The position numbers and the translations under genes are program-made. A DNA stretch of 51,161 bases, taken from positions 134,563 to 185,723 of the forward strand of contig CM007339.1 of the NCBI GenBank assembly GCA_000333855.2. Direction: 5' to 3'. The notes beneath the pieces were generated by a model. That model made no database searches. It was not told where the DNA came from and saw only the letters and a program-made list of their open reading frames with translations. This DNA is from Endotrypanum monterogeii. Lineage: Eukaryota; Euglenozoa; Kinetoplastea; Trypanosomatida; Trypanosomatidae. Positions 11,240 to 24,200 of the stretch are shown one piece after another (positions within the stretch are counted from its first letter, which is position 1; each line of letters opens with the position of its first letter).

Positions 11240-14200
11240 ATGCCCGCCTCATCTTCTGGGGCTACGGGAAACATCGTGTCGGGGTTGACGACGGACCCTG
11301 TGTCGGTGAGCAAGGAGTTGTACAAAAACTCTACCTCACGCAGAGGCAGTGCCGCATCATGGTTACATCCGCTGTCGTCCACCGAGGTAATTGATGCAGT
11401 GCTCCCTCATAACCCGCTTTTTCCTCGACATAAGCCCCGTAGCGGCAGCGTTGAAGACGCGTTAAACGGCATCGCTACTGCCGGCTCCTTGAGTTTGCTT
11501 TCTGCAACCGAGACATCGCCCTTCCAAGCACGAGAGCGGAACGGTAGCAAGTCACGGTGCGACAGCTTGAGCATCGCGTCTGGGAGCAAGCAGGAAACCA
11601 GTAGCTATCGTGGATACATGCGACTGGCTGGGTTGTTGACCCGGAGAAGTCGTAAAAAGTCTCGCAGGAGCCTCGCTCCCAGTGGTGCTGTCTCCTCGCG
11701 GACACGATCCTCCGGTAGCAGATCGCAGGGTACCGTGCCGGAGACTTCAGATCAAACAACTGCACGCAATACGCTTCAGCCCCCTGACAGCAATGACGGC
11801 GATGGTGTCGTTTACCGGGAACTGCGGTTGGATGACGGGGGGGACAACTGGCCCTCCTCGCTATTGCCATCGGCCATTCCCATGTCGAGTGGGCGCCGAA
11901 ATGATAGTCCGACCTGCGCCGCTGGTGCCCCACGGCGTGTGAGTTCCACAAACAGTACCCTTCCAAGTGGTACTCGACGACAGCTTTCTGTGTCGCCGCT
12001 TGTTCTGCCGTCGTCCCGTGTAACGGAGACCCCAGAGCTGCGCCGCGACAACGCAGGCACGGCCACCGCCACCGCCGCCGCCCTTGATAGAAGTGAAGCG
12101 CAATTCATACCCCTTGGGTCGACTTACCTGGGTAATCAAAACGGGAGTCCGAGCCGATTGCAGCAGTCATACAACAGTGGCATGTGCGATGAGAAGGTGT
12201 CAGGCTCAGATTTCTTGCGTAGACGGCATCAGGGATACAAACCGATCAGCGGTAGCTCTTTATCTCAGTCGACGAGTCAGAGCGCTGAACCAATGTCCAG
12301 CACACGCACCCTTCAAGGACACACACCGCGAAGGGCTGGTGATTCCGAGATCTCGGCGCATACGCTAATGAACCCCAGAAGTGTTCGAGACGCCAAAATA
12401 GCGTTACTGCGCGCTACGCAGCATCTGAATGCCTGCTCCCTGCGCAGCTCTCGAACTCATAGCTTTCGACGGAGTCACAGCAATAGCATTTGCGGCGTGG
12501 AGCGGATGTCGCAGCGTTCCATTAAGCCACGTCGTTGCAGTGGGGAAAAGCAGGTGGAGAGCGCCGTCACGGGCGGCTTCGCAGGTGGCGGCCGTGATAT
12601 GTCGCCGAGTTCTGCGGCTGTCATTAATGAAGAGATGATGCTGGTGGGTCTGCCGTTGACTAACGTCGATTCTCCGCCTGCATCTTCTGGGATGGTTTTC
12701 CTGACCGCTGCCACGTCGCGGAACCCGAGCAGCGGCATGCGGGAGCCGAGTGTTAGCACTAGCGAGCAGCGGCTTCGATACAGTCGCCCAGAGGACAATC
12801 CACTCCTCGAGGTGATGGAGACGTCGAGCTGTGCATCACAGGTGGGTGATAATAACGCTTTTTGGCTTCCTTCGGTGACCGAGCGGATAACGACTAACCA
12901 TAACGATGGTGCAAGCAGGTGTGAGAGCCCCTTTCAGCCGTCGTCCAGCACGCGATGTGGGGTCTTTCGTCCTCCTCGCATGCCCATCGGTTTCTACTCA
13001 TTAAGCCGAACCGGTGGTTACGGAAGCAGCTCAGACAACGAGGAAGAGGATCGATTGCTGGAGCAGCACCGCAATCGTGTCGACGAGGTGCTTCGTCAGT
13101 TGAACGGTACAATGAGGTCGACCACCGTCGATGATAAAGCGGCAGCGTTGACCGCGCCCTCCACTTCTACAGGTCCCTCTGTGCGTGATTCAACCTTCCG
13201 CGCCGACCTGTCACAGGTAGAGAACAACTGCACAAGCGGGTGGAGTGGCATCGGGGTCAGCGACTGGGGTGGTGGGCTCGCAGCGTTTGGGACCAATACC
13301 GCTTCCAGTGGTAACGGAAACATGAGCAGTACCGTCAACGCGAACGGCGGCGGTGGTGGTGGTGGTGGTGGTGGTGGTGGTGGTGGGTGGGACGGTGGTG
13401 GTGGGTGGCTCGGTGTAGGTGGTGCCGTCAGCAGTGAGGATTGGTACTCGCGCATGCGTCAAAAGGCGGAGGAGGACGAGCGGGCTGAGGCTGCTGCGGT
13501 TGCTGCGAGTGTGATCACCGAAGATGTAACTTCTTCCTCCTCGACCACCTCAAATACACTAGTTCCCGCTCACATCCCATCGGTAACTATCACAACTCAT
13601 CGAAGGATGCCGACGCAGACAGAGGCGCACATGCCTGCTATCAACCACACCAGGGAGGCAAAAGGTTCGCTTCCCGTAATCACCTCCAAGGCGAGACTTG
13701 GCTGCACCGTGGAAAGCTCTCCGCTTGGCAGTTCACCGTCTGTGATGCCAAAAGTGTTCTCGCCGACGATGTTCCCATCAATCCAGCCATTAACTGGCTC
13801 CGTCTTGGCCTCCGCTGCGGATCCTTCAGAGCTGCCCCTGCAGCCGGCTGATGCGGCGCGGATGCAGCTGAGCCACACATGCGCTGCGCTAAGTAGCACT
13901 GGTGACGCGGAGCATGACACGAGTGCTCAAGACTTGTGCTGTTCACCTCCCCAGCCCTGCGCGGCTACCCTGGTGATGCCTTCGCGTGCCTTCTATGATA
14001 CGGAAGCCTCCAGAACCACGCGCTCTCTTGATTGTGGGGTCTCTGAACCGCGCCACCACCGCGACGACGTAGTCTCAGTTGGTGATTGCACCAGCGAAAC
14101 GGGCGACGCACCCGCCTCGATTACCCCCACTGAACCTCCATCGACGCAGCCGCCCCACAACATAGCCTCATACCCGCACCGGATCCCGGACGCGGTCCCT

Positions 14201-14644
14201 ACAGGTTACCACGGGCTCAATTTTAAGCGTCGTTTTTCGGCGTTGGGGGCACCACCAGCATCCGCGAACAGCGCTCAGATGAACCCGACGCCTCCTGGCC
14301 GATGCGTACACAAGGGTTCACCCCTCCCCGCCTCGTCACGCGTTCGGAGTAGCATACGGCTATCGCTTGTTCCACCGGGTTCCGCTAGGGTAGTATCCTC
14401 GAGTGCCAGAGAAGTGGCTCCAGCAAGAGATGTACTCCTGGCAAATGTGGGAGCCGCCGGTTGCAGCTCAGCGTCTCCCGATGCCCAGGGGAATATTGGG
14501 CTGCGCCGGAATCCTTCGGCGCCAGCTGGTCAGTTGAAGGTTGTGTTTGGAAGGGGTCCCCCGCAAGGGCTGCGCGCCGTGAAGGGGTCGCCCGCCACGG
14601 GCGTGCCGGCCAAAGTTCTTACGTCGGCACGTCGCTTTCTGTGA
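11240..14644 (+). CDS. Hypothetical low-complexity protein, 1134 residues
   Basis: I do not recognise this protein. It is Ser/Thr/Pro/Arg-rich throughout, with many basic-Ser stretches such as RRSRKKSRRSL near residue 135, which suggest disorder and phosphorylation. Two segments look more structured. One is an acidic, probably helical stretch, SSDNEEEDRLLEQHRNRVDEVLRQL, at about residues 596-620. The other follows a polyglycine block (about 702-730, encoded by a GGT repeat) and reads DWYSRMRQKAEEDERAEAAAVA. No membrane segment or signal peptide is visible. The start is the first ATG after the putative acceptor at 11079, and the body shows coding-type codon use over 3.4 kb with no rival frame. 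A scaffold or cytoskeletal role would be a guess. Confidence 0.85.
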   Translation: MPASSSGATGNIVSGLTTDPVSVSKELYKNSTSRRGSAASWLHPLSSTEVIDAVLPHNPLFPRHKPRSGSVEDALNGIATAGSLSLLSATETSPFQARERNGSKSRCDSLSIASGSKQETSSYRGYMRLAGLLTRRSRKKSRRSLAPSGAVSSRTRSSGSRSQGTVPETSDQTTARNTLQPPDSNDGDGVVYRELRLDDGGDNWPSSLLPSAIPMSSGRRNDSPTCAAGAPRRVSSTNSTLPSGTRRQLSVSPLVLPSSRVTETPELRRDNAGTATATAAALDRSEAQFIPLGSTYLGNQNGSPSRLQQSYNSGMCDEKVSGSDFLRRRHQGYKPISGSSLSQSTSQSAEPMSSTRTLQGHTPRRAGDSEISAHTLMNPRSVRDAKIALLRATQHLNACSLRSSRTHSFRRSHSNSICGVERMSQRSIKPRRCSGEKQVESAVTGGFAGGGRDMSPSSAAVINEEMMLVGLPLTNVDSPPASSGMVFLTAATSRNPSSGMREPSVSTSEQRLRYSRPEDNPLLEVMETSSCASQVGDNNAFWLPSVTERITTNHNDGASRCESPFQPSSSTRCGVFRPPRMPIGFYSLSRTGGYGSSSDNEEEDRLLEQHRNRVDEVLRQLNGTMRSTTVDDKAAALTAPSTSTGPSVRDSTFRADLSQVENNCTSGWSGIGVSDWGGGLAAFGTNTASSGNGNMSSTVNANGGGGGGGGGGGGGGWDGGGGWLGVGGAVSSEDWYSRMRQKAEEDERAEAAAVAASVITEDVTSSSSTTSNTLVPAHIPSVTITTHRRMPTQTEAHMPAINHTREAKGSLPVITSKARLGCTVESSPLGSSPSVMPKVFSPTMFPSIQPLTGSVLASAADPSELPLQPADAARMQLSHTCAALSSTGDAEHDTSAQDLCCSPPQPCAATLVMPSRAFYDTEASRTTRSLDCGVSEPRHHRDDVVSVGDCTSETGDAPASITPTEPPSTQPPHNIASYPHRIPDAVPTGYHGLNFKRRFSALGAPPASANSAQMNPTPPGRCVHKGSPLPASSRVRSSIRLSLVPPGSARVVSSSAREVAPARDVLLANVGAAGCSSASPDAQGNIGLRRNPSAPAGQLKVVFGRGPPQGLRAVKGSPATGVPAKVLTSARRFL
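13346..13410 (+). repeat. GGT/GGC trinucleotide repeat encoding polyglycine
   Basis: A run of GGC/GGT codons, interrupted by a TGG-GAC pair and then resumed, encodes a Gly-rich block inside the 1134-residue protein. It is likely to vary in length between strains. Confidence 0.8.
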
Positions 14645-17600
14645 AGTTGTGTCGCATTGGATGGATTCCAGTCATGAATGCATACCACTGCAAGTTTGCC
14701 GCTGCTTCTTCTGTTTTCCCCCGTCTTTGAGGGGTTCCACGCCGTCTCTCCCTCCCCCCTCTCTCTCAAACGTGGTGTGTGTGTGTGTGTGTGTGTGTGT
14801 GTTGGGGGGGGGGGGTTGGATTTCGCATGTTGGGGTTCTTGTCTGCCAGCTCCGCTCTTTGGTGCGCAGCCGTCGCGCCTCACTGCCCGGTATGTATACA
14901 TATATACATATATTTCCCTGCCTTTGAATCCATACGCACCGCTCGTGTTTTGAACCCCCTCCCGACCGAAAGAACGCGCTGGGTGATCTTCTGGACTCAC
15001 TGGTGTGTCTTGTTGACAAGAAAAGCGCACCACATGTGGTTCGTCTCCCTCCCCCTCTTCTGTTCCGTTTATCGTACCTCATCCGCTTTTACGTGTCCCT
15101 TCTGCTCATTTGTTGCTCGCGCTCTCGTCGCTGTTTCCTTTTTGTGTCTGTGTGTTTGTGTTGTGCGCCTTCGCTCTCTCTCGCCACGCTGAGAGAGAAG
15201 GGGTCGTGGAGACACCGTCGAGCTGGAGTCGATGGTGATGCGGATGCACCGTTCTGCTCGAAAACGAAAGAGGGATACACACACAACCAAAAAAAAAAAA
15301 AAGTATTGAATGCGAGAAGACATGTAAGTGGCGCTCCCAAAGGAGTGTGGCTCTAGGCACAGACATACATTATATATATATATATATGTATATAATGTAT
15401 ACATTTATTTATATATCAAGTATGCCCACACGCAAGTCGAGCAGTGAAAAGAAACGACTGTGAAGTGTGTCGTATGCTGGATTCTAGGATGTACAAATGC
15501 TCTCCCTTCTTCACTCAGAACAACAGGGCAGGGGTAGAGAGTCTGTGTGCAGATGGGTGGATGTTCATGCCCGACGAGGGCCAGGGTATTATACTGAGGT
15601 GTTTATGGATGTTCATGTACTCGGTGGCACGGTGAGTGTATGTGTGTGCCGCAAGGAATGGGGGGGGTGTTCAAGTATCCTCAAAGCAGGATAGTGTGGC
15701 CAACGGAATATGTGAATGAGCAAAGGGGCACATCTGTGCATCTTTCTTCTCTCATGTTTCGCTTTTTCTTCCCCCTCTCCCCCCAAACTTGCACACTGAA
15801 TGTTTCAGTTTATTTATTTATTTATTATTTCGCGTGTGCAAATATGGTTGACAGAGTCGATGTTCCCTTTTTACCCTCCACTCATGGCATATTTTTTTTT
15901 TTTTTTTATTGGTTCGTATTTGTGTGTGTATTTGTGTTTGAAAATGTATTCTATTTTGCGTTGCTTCTCGTGGGTGCACATGCACTCCTTTCGTAATTTT
16001 TTTTTTTTCCGCACCGATTTTGGCGTTGGCCATGTGAATGTCTTAGGCCCCAATTACCCCATCAAGAAATACACAGAATCGTCGAGCCATTCAGGAAACG
16101 AAGTCACTCCGTGCTCGTTCCAGCGCAGGAGAGGCCCACTACATGGGGGTTGTCTGGGTAGTTGGGTACGGGGGTAACAGTTTTGCCTCTCCCTCTTCCC
16201 TCCCCACGGTGTCATGTTCGATTGCCATGTTTTTAAAAATTTGGCTCCAAGTATCCTCGACAAGCTACAGAAAGGAGCATTTCACCCGACGTTTTCCGTT
16301 GGTGCTTTTCTGCATGTCAGTGCCCGGCGTACATCCGCGTCCTCACAACGACTGCTCCTCTTCATAATTCAACGGCTCTCTCTATTTTTTTTTCTCTCTC
16401 CCTTGCCACCTTCTTGACTTAAAAAAAAATGTTTCCACCTCTTTGGGGTGATGTGTGGGTGTACATCACCTACGCGCTCCCCCCCCCCTCCCCCCATCAT
16501 TGCTCATTCATGCATTGAAACCCACAAACACACTTGCATACCTAAATGTTTATGTTTCATTGGGACTAGCACTTGCAGGGGAATAATAATAATAAAAAGA
16601 AGTCCACACTGCGAGAAGGTCAAACAAATATATACATCCACAACACACACGCGCGCCTGAACATTGTAGGTGTCTTGCGGTGGCGAGAGAGAGATTTCTC
16701 AGGAGGTCGTGTATGCGAGAGGTGCGTGCGTCCTCTTCTTTTTCTCAGGGATTTCACTTCAGACCTTCCGACGGGGGTAACTGTGAGAGGGGGATTAAAT
16801 GGTAGATGTGACTCTTCCCTACGTTTACACCACACCTATATCCTCCCCCTCCCCCTCCACACAAACACACACAAACACACACACATGTCTATTCGAGGGC
16901 CTTACTCCGACTTATCTTCGTTTCTCCGTCTCACTATCTCTCTTTTTTTTTTTTTTTTGGATGTATTGGTCGCTACACATATGAGATCAGCTTTTTCCCT
17001 TTTATTTGATTGCCTTAACTCATGGTTGTCTCTGTGTTGCTACTACCCTTTTGATTCGAGACTCACTTTTCCCTTTTCGGACTTCTCTGGTCTTGCTCAA
17101 TCCCGTTGTCCGTGGTGCGCCAGTGCGAGGTTTTCAGTGTGAACTGTAGGGGGGAGCTGAGCAAGTCGATCTGTACTTCCCCCTATACTCGTCTCCCCCT
17201 TCCCCTTCCCCTACCCCTAACTCTACTTTTTTTTTTTTTCCGGCGGAGGGGTTAACGGAAACGTGAAGCGGGAGGAAAGGGAAAAAGGTGAGATTTAGGC
17301 ACATGGGTGAGTCCCGGGCACCATTCCTACTGGCCAACACCGGAAACTGAAGCGGCGTATTATTATTTTTATTATTCCGACATCAAGGCCTGTAGAGTAG
17401 CGCTCGTTGTCGCCACCTCAAACCCGTTGCAACAGCACTTTCCCCCCTCTTTTTTTTTTTTGTTGTTCATTCTTTGGTTCTTGTGCACAATCTTGGTTTT
17501 TTTTTTTTCAGCTTGCCTGTTCTATTTGGATTTGTCCACGTGTTTGACCTCTGTACGTAAGCCTGACAACGGCAGTTGGGGCAGTGCCATCGAGGAGAGC

Positions 17601-18288
17601 GATCCCAAAGCAGCCATATCTCTCTACTTCCCCCTTCAATCTCCTCTTTGTCCGCTTCCTTTTCTCACCGAATAGGCAAAAAAAAAAAAACATATTTACA
17701 CAAGCAAAATCAGTACTACTCTGTTTGCCGCCTATCATAATTATTATTTTTTTTTTTCAGTGTGTGCGTCTCTGTGTGTGCGCGTGACTATTTTGTTACT
17801 TTTTCCTACCTGCTTTTGGCTCGAGTTTTCGTGACGTGGTAGCGTTTTGCCTCTTTAGCGCCTTCCCCCCCTCTCTTCCTCCCTCCCTCCCTCCCTCCCC
17901 TGCTGTACATCTCGCCCCGAGCTTTTCTCTCCCATTTGTTTTTGGTCTTGGGTTTGCTGCCCCTCTTTTTTTTTTGTCCCTTGTACTACTAGACCTGTTC
18001 CCACATTTCGTTTGCCTTTGTTATTTTTTTTTCTGCGTCTCTCATTTCAGTTGCTATCGCGGTGTGTCGCTGTGTCGTTTTTTTTTTTTTTTGCGGGGCA
18101 TCATTACAGCTCTGTGAAAGGGGTGTATCTGTAGCTTCCCTGCGCGAGTGACTCCCTGCTTTCCCTTTTCTTCACACAGGCACATACACATACACACACA
18201 CACACACACAGGCACATACAGGCAAGCAAAGAGGGAAAAAAAACGTTTCTCTTCTCTTTTTTTTTTTTCTGTACCTGAGATTTCTAAA
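14645..18288 (+). other. Non-coding interval upstream of the WD40/PDZ gene
   Basis: This 3.6 kb interval has no convincing gene. It contains a (TG)n run at 14774-14802 followed by 12 G at 14804-14815, an AT palindromic microsatellite around 15364-15405, TTTA repeats near 15810-15828, many poly-T tracts, and CCTC repeats near 17876-17900. A (CA)n run at 18183-18210 falls inside the predicted leader of the downstream mRNA. Four or five poly-T/AG sites cluster between 17480 and 18179. Open frames are pyrimidine-derived or begin with GTG/TTG and were discarded. Confidence 0.7.
17480..18179 (+). promoter_or_regulatory. Cluster of candidate trans-splice acceptors before the WD40/PDZ gene
   Basis: Polypyrimidine tracts ending in AG occur at 17510-17511, 17759-17760, 18049-18050, 18108-18109 and 18178-18179. 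The last two have no ATG before the start at 18289, which gives leaders of 179 or 109 nt. The others may be alternative sites. Confidence 0.5.
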
Positions 18289-21200
18289 ATGTTTGTGTGG
18301 TCGCCTCACGATGATGCCCCAGTCGCAGCGCCAAAAAGCGATGCCGTCAGAAGACGTCAAGGGTTTTCGGTGAGATCGACGCCGGTGCGGTCAGCCGTGT
18401 CGTCTGTAGGAGGAAGCAGGGGTAGCTTACGAGCAACCGCGATGAGGCCGGCGCTCAAGCCGATGTTACACGGTCAAGACTCCTCTTCTCCGCAGAGAAG
18501 CGTTTTAAGTTGCACACCGAAAGGTGCGAAGAGGTCGAAGTCGCAGGATAACCTGAAAAACGTTCGCCGTGCAGGGGTGACGGTTGGAGTCTTGACCGCG
18601 ACCGCGCTGGCAGAGACGACTACTTCGTCCGTAGGCTACACCACGCCGCCGCCGTCGCCGTCACCGCCGTCTCCACTTGGTGAACACGCACGCGACGGTG
18701 GTTCAGCTACTGCATCCATTCGTTTATCCCCCCACGTTGCCCAACGGCGTTACTCCGCGGGACTGCCAACCTTGACGAACGGCTATGTACCCCGGTCTAT
18801 TCATCGGCGTTTATCAATGGAGTCTGCGCATTCTTGCCTATCGAACCGACCGGCCATCGACACGATGGGAGGCAGCGGCGCTCTGTTGTCACGACGAGCC
18901 ACGACGTCTTCGTCTGCCACAACACCACGCTTTTCCCTTACGCGCCCATTTTTCTCGAGCAAAGAGGCCGACTACCTCAATGTATCCAACCAGCGTAGTT
19001 TTTTGGGGCGCTTTCGCTGCGCTACGCTAGTGGTGGTGCGCACCCCGGCTACGGCTACGTTGCATTCTTCTCGTGCGCTGTCCCCCGGAGACGATGGCTG
19101 TCAGCCCGACCTGTGTAGCGATGTGGATACACAGGAGGAGACTACAACGGTCTCTGCGTGTGCCGCTGTCACTGCCGGTCCCGAATGGAAGGATGGGCTC
19201 ACCAGGTATTCGGCCGACACTGAATTGCGCGCGCACAGTGCAGAGATGGTCCCGAAGAAATCTGCTGATGTGTCCTCTTCTTACCGGGCACCAGCTGGTC
19301 ATCCTGCCTCGCTCCCTGCTGCTTGTGGACTTCAACCGAAATCGAGAAGTCGCGCCTCCAGCTCTGGGCTTTCAGTCGGCAGCGGCGGTACAGCTGGGTG
19401 CCACGCTGGCCGTGGTCGGCATCCGTCAACTTCCAAGGAAGCACACACACACACACGCTGCCCTTCATCTATGTCCGGCGCGGCGCTATCGCCCTCGTCG
19501 CTGACGTCTGTGGAGCCATGGGGCAGCTGTGCTGCGGCTAGAGGCTCCCGGTCCGCGGCCAACATGGACTCGCTGGTCAAGTCGGGCTTACACACCTCGC
19601 TGTGGTTGGCTGTCCAGGACGGGGGGCTGGAGGTGCGTAGCGCGGCAAACCCTAATCAAGTGCTGACACGCCTTCCGCGACGCGACCCTCGTGCCGTCAT
19701 CACTTCCTTGGCAGAGATTTGCGGCAACCGGGTCGTGGCGGGATTGACAGACGGCACACTGCATGTTTACGACGCGGTTTCGCTGAAAGAAACGGAGGAG
19801 AAACACGCACACACAGCTGCGGTAACGTGTTTGCACTATATGCGCGGTGCCCCACCCGAGTCCTTTCTTGTTGCTGACGACACGGTGCCGCAAGGAAACC
19901 ACAGGGTTCTGCCGACGCAATCTTTGCTGCTTACAGGCGCACTGGATGGCTCAATCGTGGTTTGGAGGGCAGCAAGTATGTCACACCTCCACCTGCTGAG
20001 GGATGGATCGCACAGCATCTGCACCCTTGCTGCCACCGTGACTGGCGGGTATGCTTTCAGTGGCTCTGATGACGGGACGTTGCGCATGTGGGACGTGGTG
20101 CAAGGAATACAGCTGAGGATTTCCAAGGAGGAGCGAGTCAGCATAGTCGAAGGCGGCTGCCTTTCGGGCTCACTCACCACTGAACCCCAACCGCAGTCGC
20201 CGGTGGCGCCATCCACCCTTGACCCTACAGTGACGGACAAGCTCAGCACTCCAGCGACTTTGCGCGCGACAGGCAAGGGACAAACGCAGGCGTCTCGCGA
20301 GACGACCGTCCGGAAGTCTACAACCCTCGCACCTGGTACTCACCAGCGTCCTTCACTGAACTCGGTGTCGGCGAAAAATTTTACCTTCGCAGCTGGCTGT
20401 ATGTCTCCACCATTGACGTATCACTCCACCGAAGGCCTTTGCCACCGTTCTGTGGAGCTCTACGGAGGCATCGGCAAGGGCTCTCAAACAAGACACGCCA
20501 CCACGAACCGAAAACCACTGATGGAGGGTTGCACGCCTCGCCAAATCCAACGTGCCACCGGTGATGAGAATGTGTCACCACTGCTCTCGCATTCCTCATT
20601 CTCCTCTCTAGTGGCCGCCGCTGAGGAGGCGGCATTCGCGCCGACCAACACAGACACAACGCTGAGTCTCTTTCGCGATGGCAGTGTGTTGGTCGGCCCT
20701 GGCCAAGGCATCTCACCGCTGCGCTGCGATCTGACGAGGTATGTGGAGGATGAGGCCGACACAGTAGGCCCAAGACAAGTCTCTTCTGCCACTGACCGCC
20801 ACCTTTGCAGTGCAGACAGAGACTCCTCCACTCCAATGCCGTGCACGCCTCGCACTCTCAAACAAATTATAAAACGGCGGGCGAAGAGCGTCCAGAAGCA
20901 GCGCGGTGCCTTCACCTACCCCTCCATTGCGGCAGCGTCGACATGTGGAGAGTCGAAGAATACATCCGCTCCCTCAGTCGCTGGGAAATCGGTGAAGCGC
21001 AACAAGGACAGATCCGAAAAATGTAAGAGAAACACGGTGTTTGCCGCCGAACTGGCTAAGGTGCGTACACGGCGGGCAAAGAACCCGCTAGAGAAGCGGT
21101 TGGAATCGTGGCTGTACCTCTACCGGCGACGTGTGTTGCTCTCTGCGGCATCTGCGCACCTGACGCAGGTCATCCCCGCTGCGTATGACGCTGTGACGGC

Positions 21201-24200
21201 GTTCAACTGGCCAATTGAGTACGCTCACAAGGAGCATGTCACAGCGCTCACGATGGTGGAGGATCGTCTTCTGGTGAGTGGGTCACGAGACACCACAGCA
21301 AAGGTGTTCGCTCTGCCTTCTGGCCACTATGTTCGTACATTGGCTTCGTCGCGTCGGATCCCCCTCTCAGGTGTTCTCTATGACGGGAGCGTTGGCCGAC
21401 TCTACACCGCTTTTTCCGATGGCAGTATCGCTGCGTATGACACCCGTAATGCAGAGCTCCCGCTCCTCTCGCAAACGCCGTTGTCACAGGGCGCTTTCTC
21501 CTGCCGTTTTGTGCAGCTCCGCACGATGCCGATGCGACGCTTCGTGTGGGTTGCAGGTCTGGAGAGAGGGAGTTTGCGGAAGGTATCATCATCTACTGCC
21601 GCCAGCAGCGGCTTGTCGTCGGTTATTGTGGTTGTTGCCCAATGCGACCGGACTACCGTGGCGCATGGTCCCCATCAAAACACTGCAAGCAGCCGCGTTG
21701 GCCAGCCGTCCGTGCGTGAGCTGAAAGCAGCGTCCTCACACCAGCTACTACAACAGAGGCGTTTGCTCAACCTTTCTGATCAGGTGAAGAGGTCCAGGAC
21801 CCACACACTCGAGGAGAGAGATTTGCGGGATAAACGCTGTTCGGGCCTTGTGCTGGAGAGTAGCTACCTGCGCCAGCAGATGTATCGTGTTTTTGGGCGA
21901 TGGACGCAGTGGGCTAGGCGTCGGGCGCTGCGCTCGCGCTGCGAGGCCGCCGTTTCAGCCGTAGCACAGTCTTGTGCTCTGGGGGTTCTCTGGCGCTACG
22001 AGCAACGGTGGTTACACTGGATGCGCGCACGCAAAAGGAAGGCCGCAGTCGATGATCTGCGGAGAGTGCAACTGAAGGGAAATGGTGTGGTGTTTCTTCC
22101 TGTTTCCACTCGTGTGCAAGAGGCGCACCAGCGTATGTGGCCATCGATGGCCGCTGTCATGGAGAGGCAACGCCAGGTGGCTCTACTGGCTGCTGCGTAC
22201 CGTCGCTGGATTGCTTTTTTTCGACCCCGGCTGGTGCATTTGCGGCAGTGCGCGGCATTCAACACGCTGCTTTTGTCCATGAACTCGAGCACCTACACTC
22301 CGGGGAGCTGTACCCTAGCCCATATGACGCGGGCTGCGACACGTAGGGCAAACGGGGCGAGGGCACTATGGCTTTTAATAGAGAAAAGAAGGGATTTCCA
22401 GGAGCGCACTACCCGATGCCGGTACTTTCGTCTGTGGCGGACGTGGGCTCGACTGCGTCGGCGCGCTGCTGCAATTGCTGCAAATAACCGAAAGCGAGAG
22501 GCACCGGGGTCTCTCACCACGGCACTGATTTTGCCACAGCAGCTCCGCCGCCGCTGTTTTGCTCTGTGGCAAGACTTCGCGCTGTACGTCACCCGCAACG
22601 ATCGACTGACCAGCGAGCGTGACACGCTGAGGTTGGAGTGGAGAATATTGCAGACTGGGGTAGGGAGTTCGATTACCGTGGAGGAGTTGAAGCAGAAGCT
22701 TGCCGCTGCCCACTCCTCCATTGACAATGCGAAGGAGGAGACAAAACGCTTAGAGGCGCGCCTGGAGACCGCCTCCCGCGAGGCGGGAATGTTGCGCTCC
22801 GAGGCTTTGTTGAGGTCGTTACTAGGCGGCTACCGGGTACCCAGCATGTTGCACACGGAAGCTTTGTCTTGGCGATCCACGATATCGTTAGCAGCGGAGT
22901 TGTCATCCACAGGGTCGATGCGCCGCGGCTCTCTTGCTTCATCTGCGTCGATGGTGCTCTCGTACGGCTGCTGCGGGGATGTGGCGCCGAGGAGTGACAC
23001 ACTGAGTGCCACCGATGTAGACTCGGCCGTAGAGGAGAGCCCGCAGCAGAAAGAGGAACAGTTATTACTTGACGTGAGCGCTGTTTTGCGTGCACTCAAA
23101 GGGCACACTATGTTTTATGCGCGCGATGAAGAGCTGTTACTCGCTGCGCACACGCTGGCTCTGAAGCTTCACATTCGCACCCCTGCAGGTTGTCCGTCGG
23201 GAAGTGAAGACATTCTCCCAGGCCGACGCCCCAAACGGTCTACCAAAAGACAACGATCCTCTCGCGTTATGCCGTCCTGGTCGGTATCGAATGCAAAGTG
23301 CGGTGGGCTAACCGCCGTCTCAGCACTTTCCTCGTCGCAGCAGCGGCACCGCCCCTCTCTCCCCGGCGCTGGGACAGTCGAGCGCGCATCACTGTACTCA
23401 GATGGCACCGCCTTGTCGACGGCGCCCGCTACTGCGAACAACATTACGAGTACACATCAGATGTGGGCTGCGCAGCCTGCTGAGGAGACGTACGCGTGTT
23501 TGGCAGACGCTTTCATCGCTGTTTACTTCAACTTAAGTGCGCTCATGGAGGCGGCGGCGCAGGAGTGGGGGGCGGCTGCCGACGATCATTGTGTGGTGCA
23601 CTCGTCTGCCGCGTGGATCGCGAGGGTGCCCCCCAAGCAGCGCCGCATAATGGTGGGCGAGGTTCTGAAGCTGGTGACATTGTTCGATAGCTTCGTTGCC
23701 CATAATGATCTACCGGTCGAGTGCCCAGGAAGTATATCGCTGCGTGGGAGCGCCAACGTCCGTGTTATGCCGCTCGGCTCCTTGTGCAGTCGCGATACCG
23801 CCGTCGCCCTAGTGGAGAAGGCCCCTGTGATACTCGAGCTCGTTGCTCCCAATGTGTTGTATCGTGAGATGGAGCTGTGTCGTCTTCAATCGGTCTACGC
23901 TGCCCCGGCAGCGGAGCCAAACAACCACGTCCCTTCGCTGGGCGTCAATGAGGCTGCTTTGCAGAAATCCACCGGTGTGCTCCTTAATAGCCCCCGAAGC
24001 AGCGACCACGGAGCAACACCGTCACCAGCGTCTCGTGCGATGCAACCACTTGCTCCGCGACTGTTGGCCGGGTACCTACAGGAGGCGGGGGCCGGAATGC
24101 CGTCCCAAAATACCATGTCACCCGGGATGTCAGACTTCTTCGGGCCGCTGTCTATAGATCAGCGAGGCAATCGATCTGCCTCAAGCATTCATAGTGGTCC

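Noticed and set aside
18148..18288. N-terminal extension of the WD40/PDZ protein from 18148
   Set aside because: The codon at 18148 is GTG, and the extension translates CA repeats (His-Thr) and poly-T. The first ATG is 18289.
22293..22727. Minus-strand frames inside the large genes (for example 22293-22727, 1298-1849, 2735-3244)
   Set aside because: They are antisense shadows of GC-rich coding sequence. No homology, no acceptor on that strand, and Arg/Ser/Ala-rich products.
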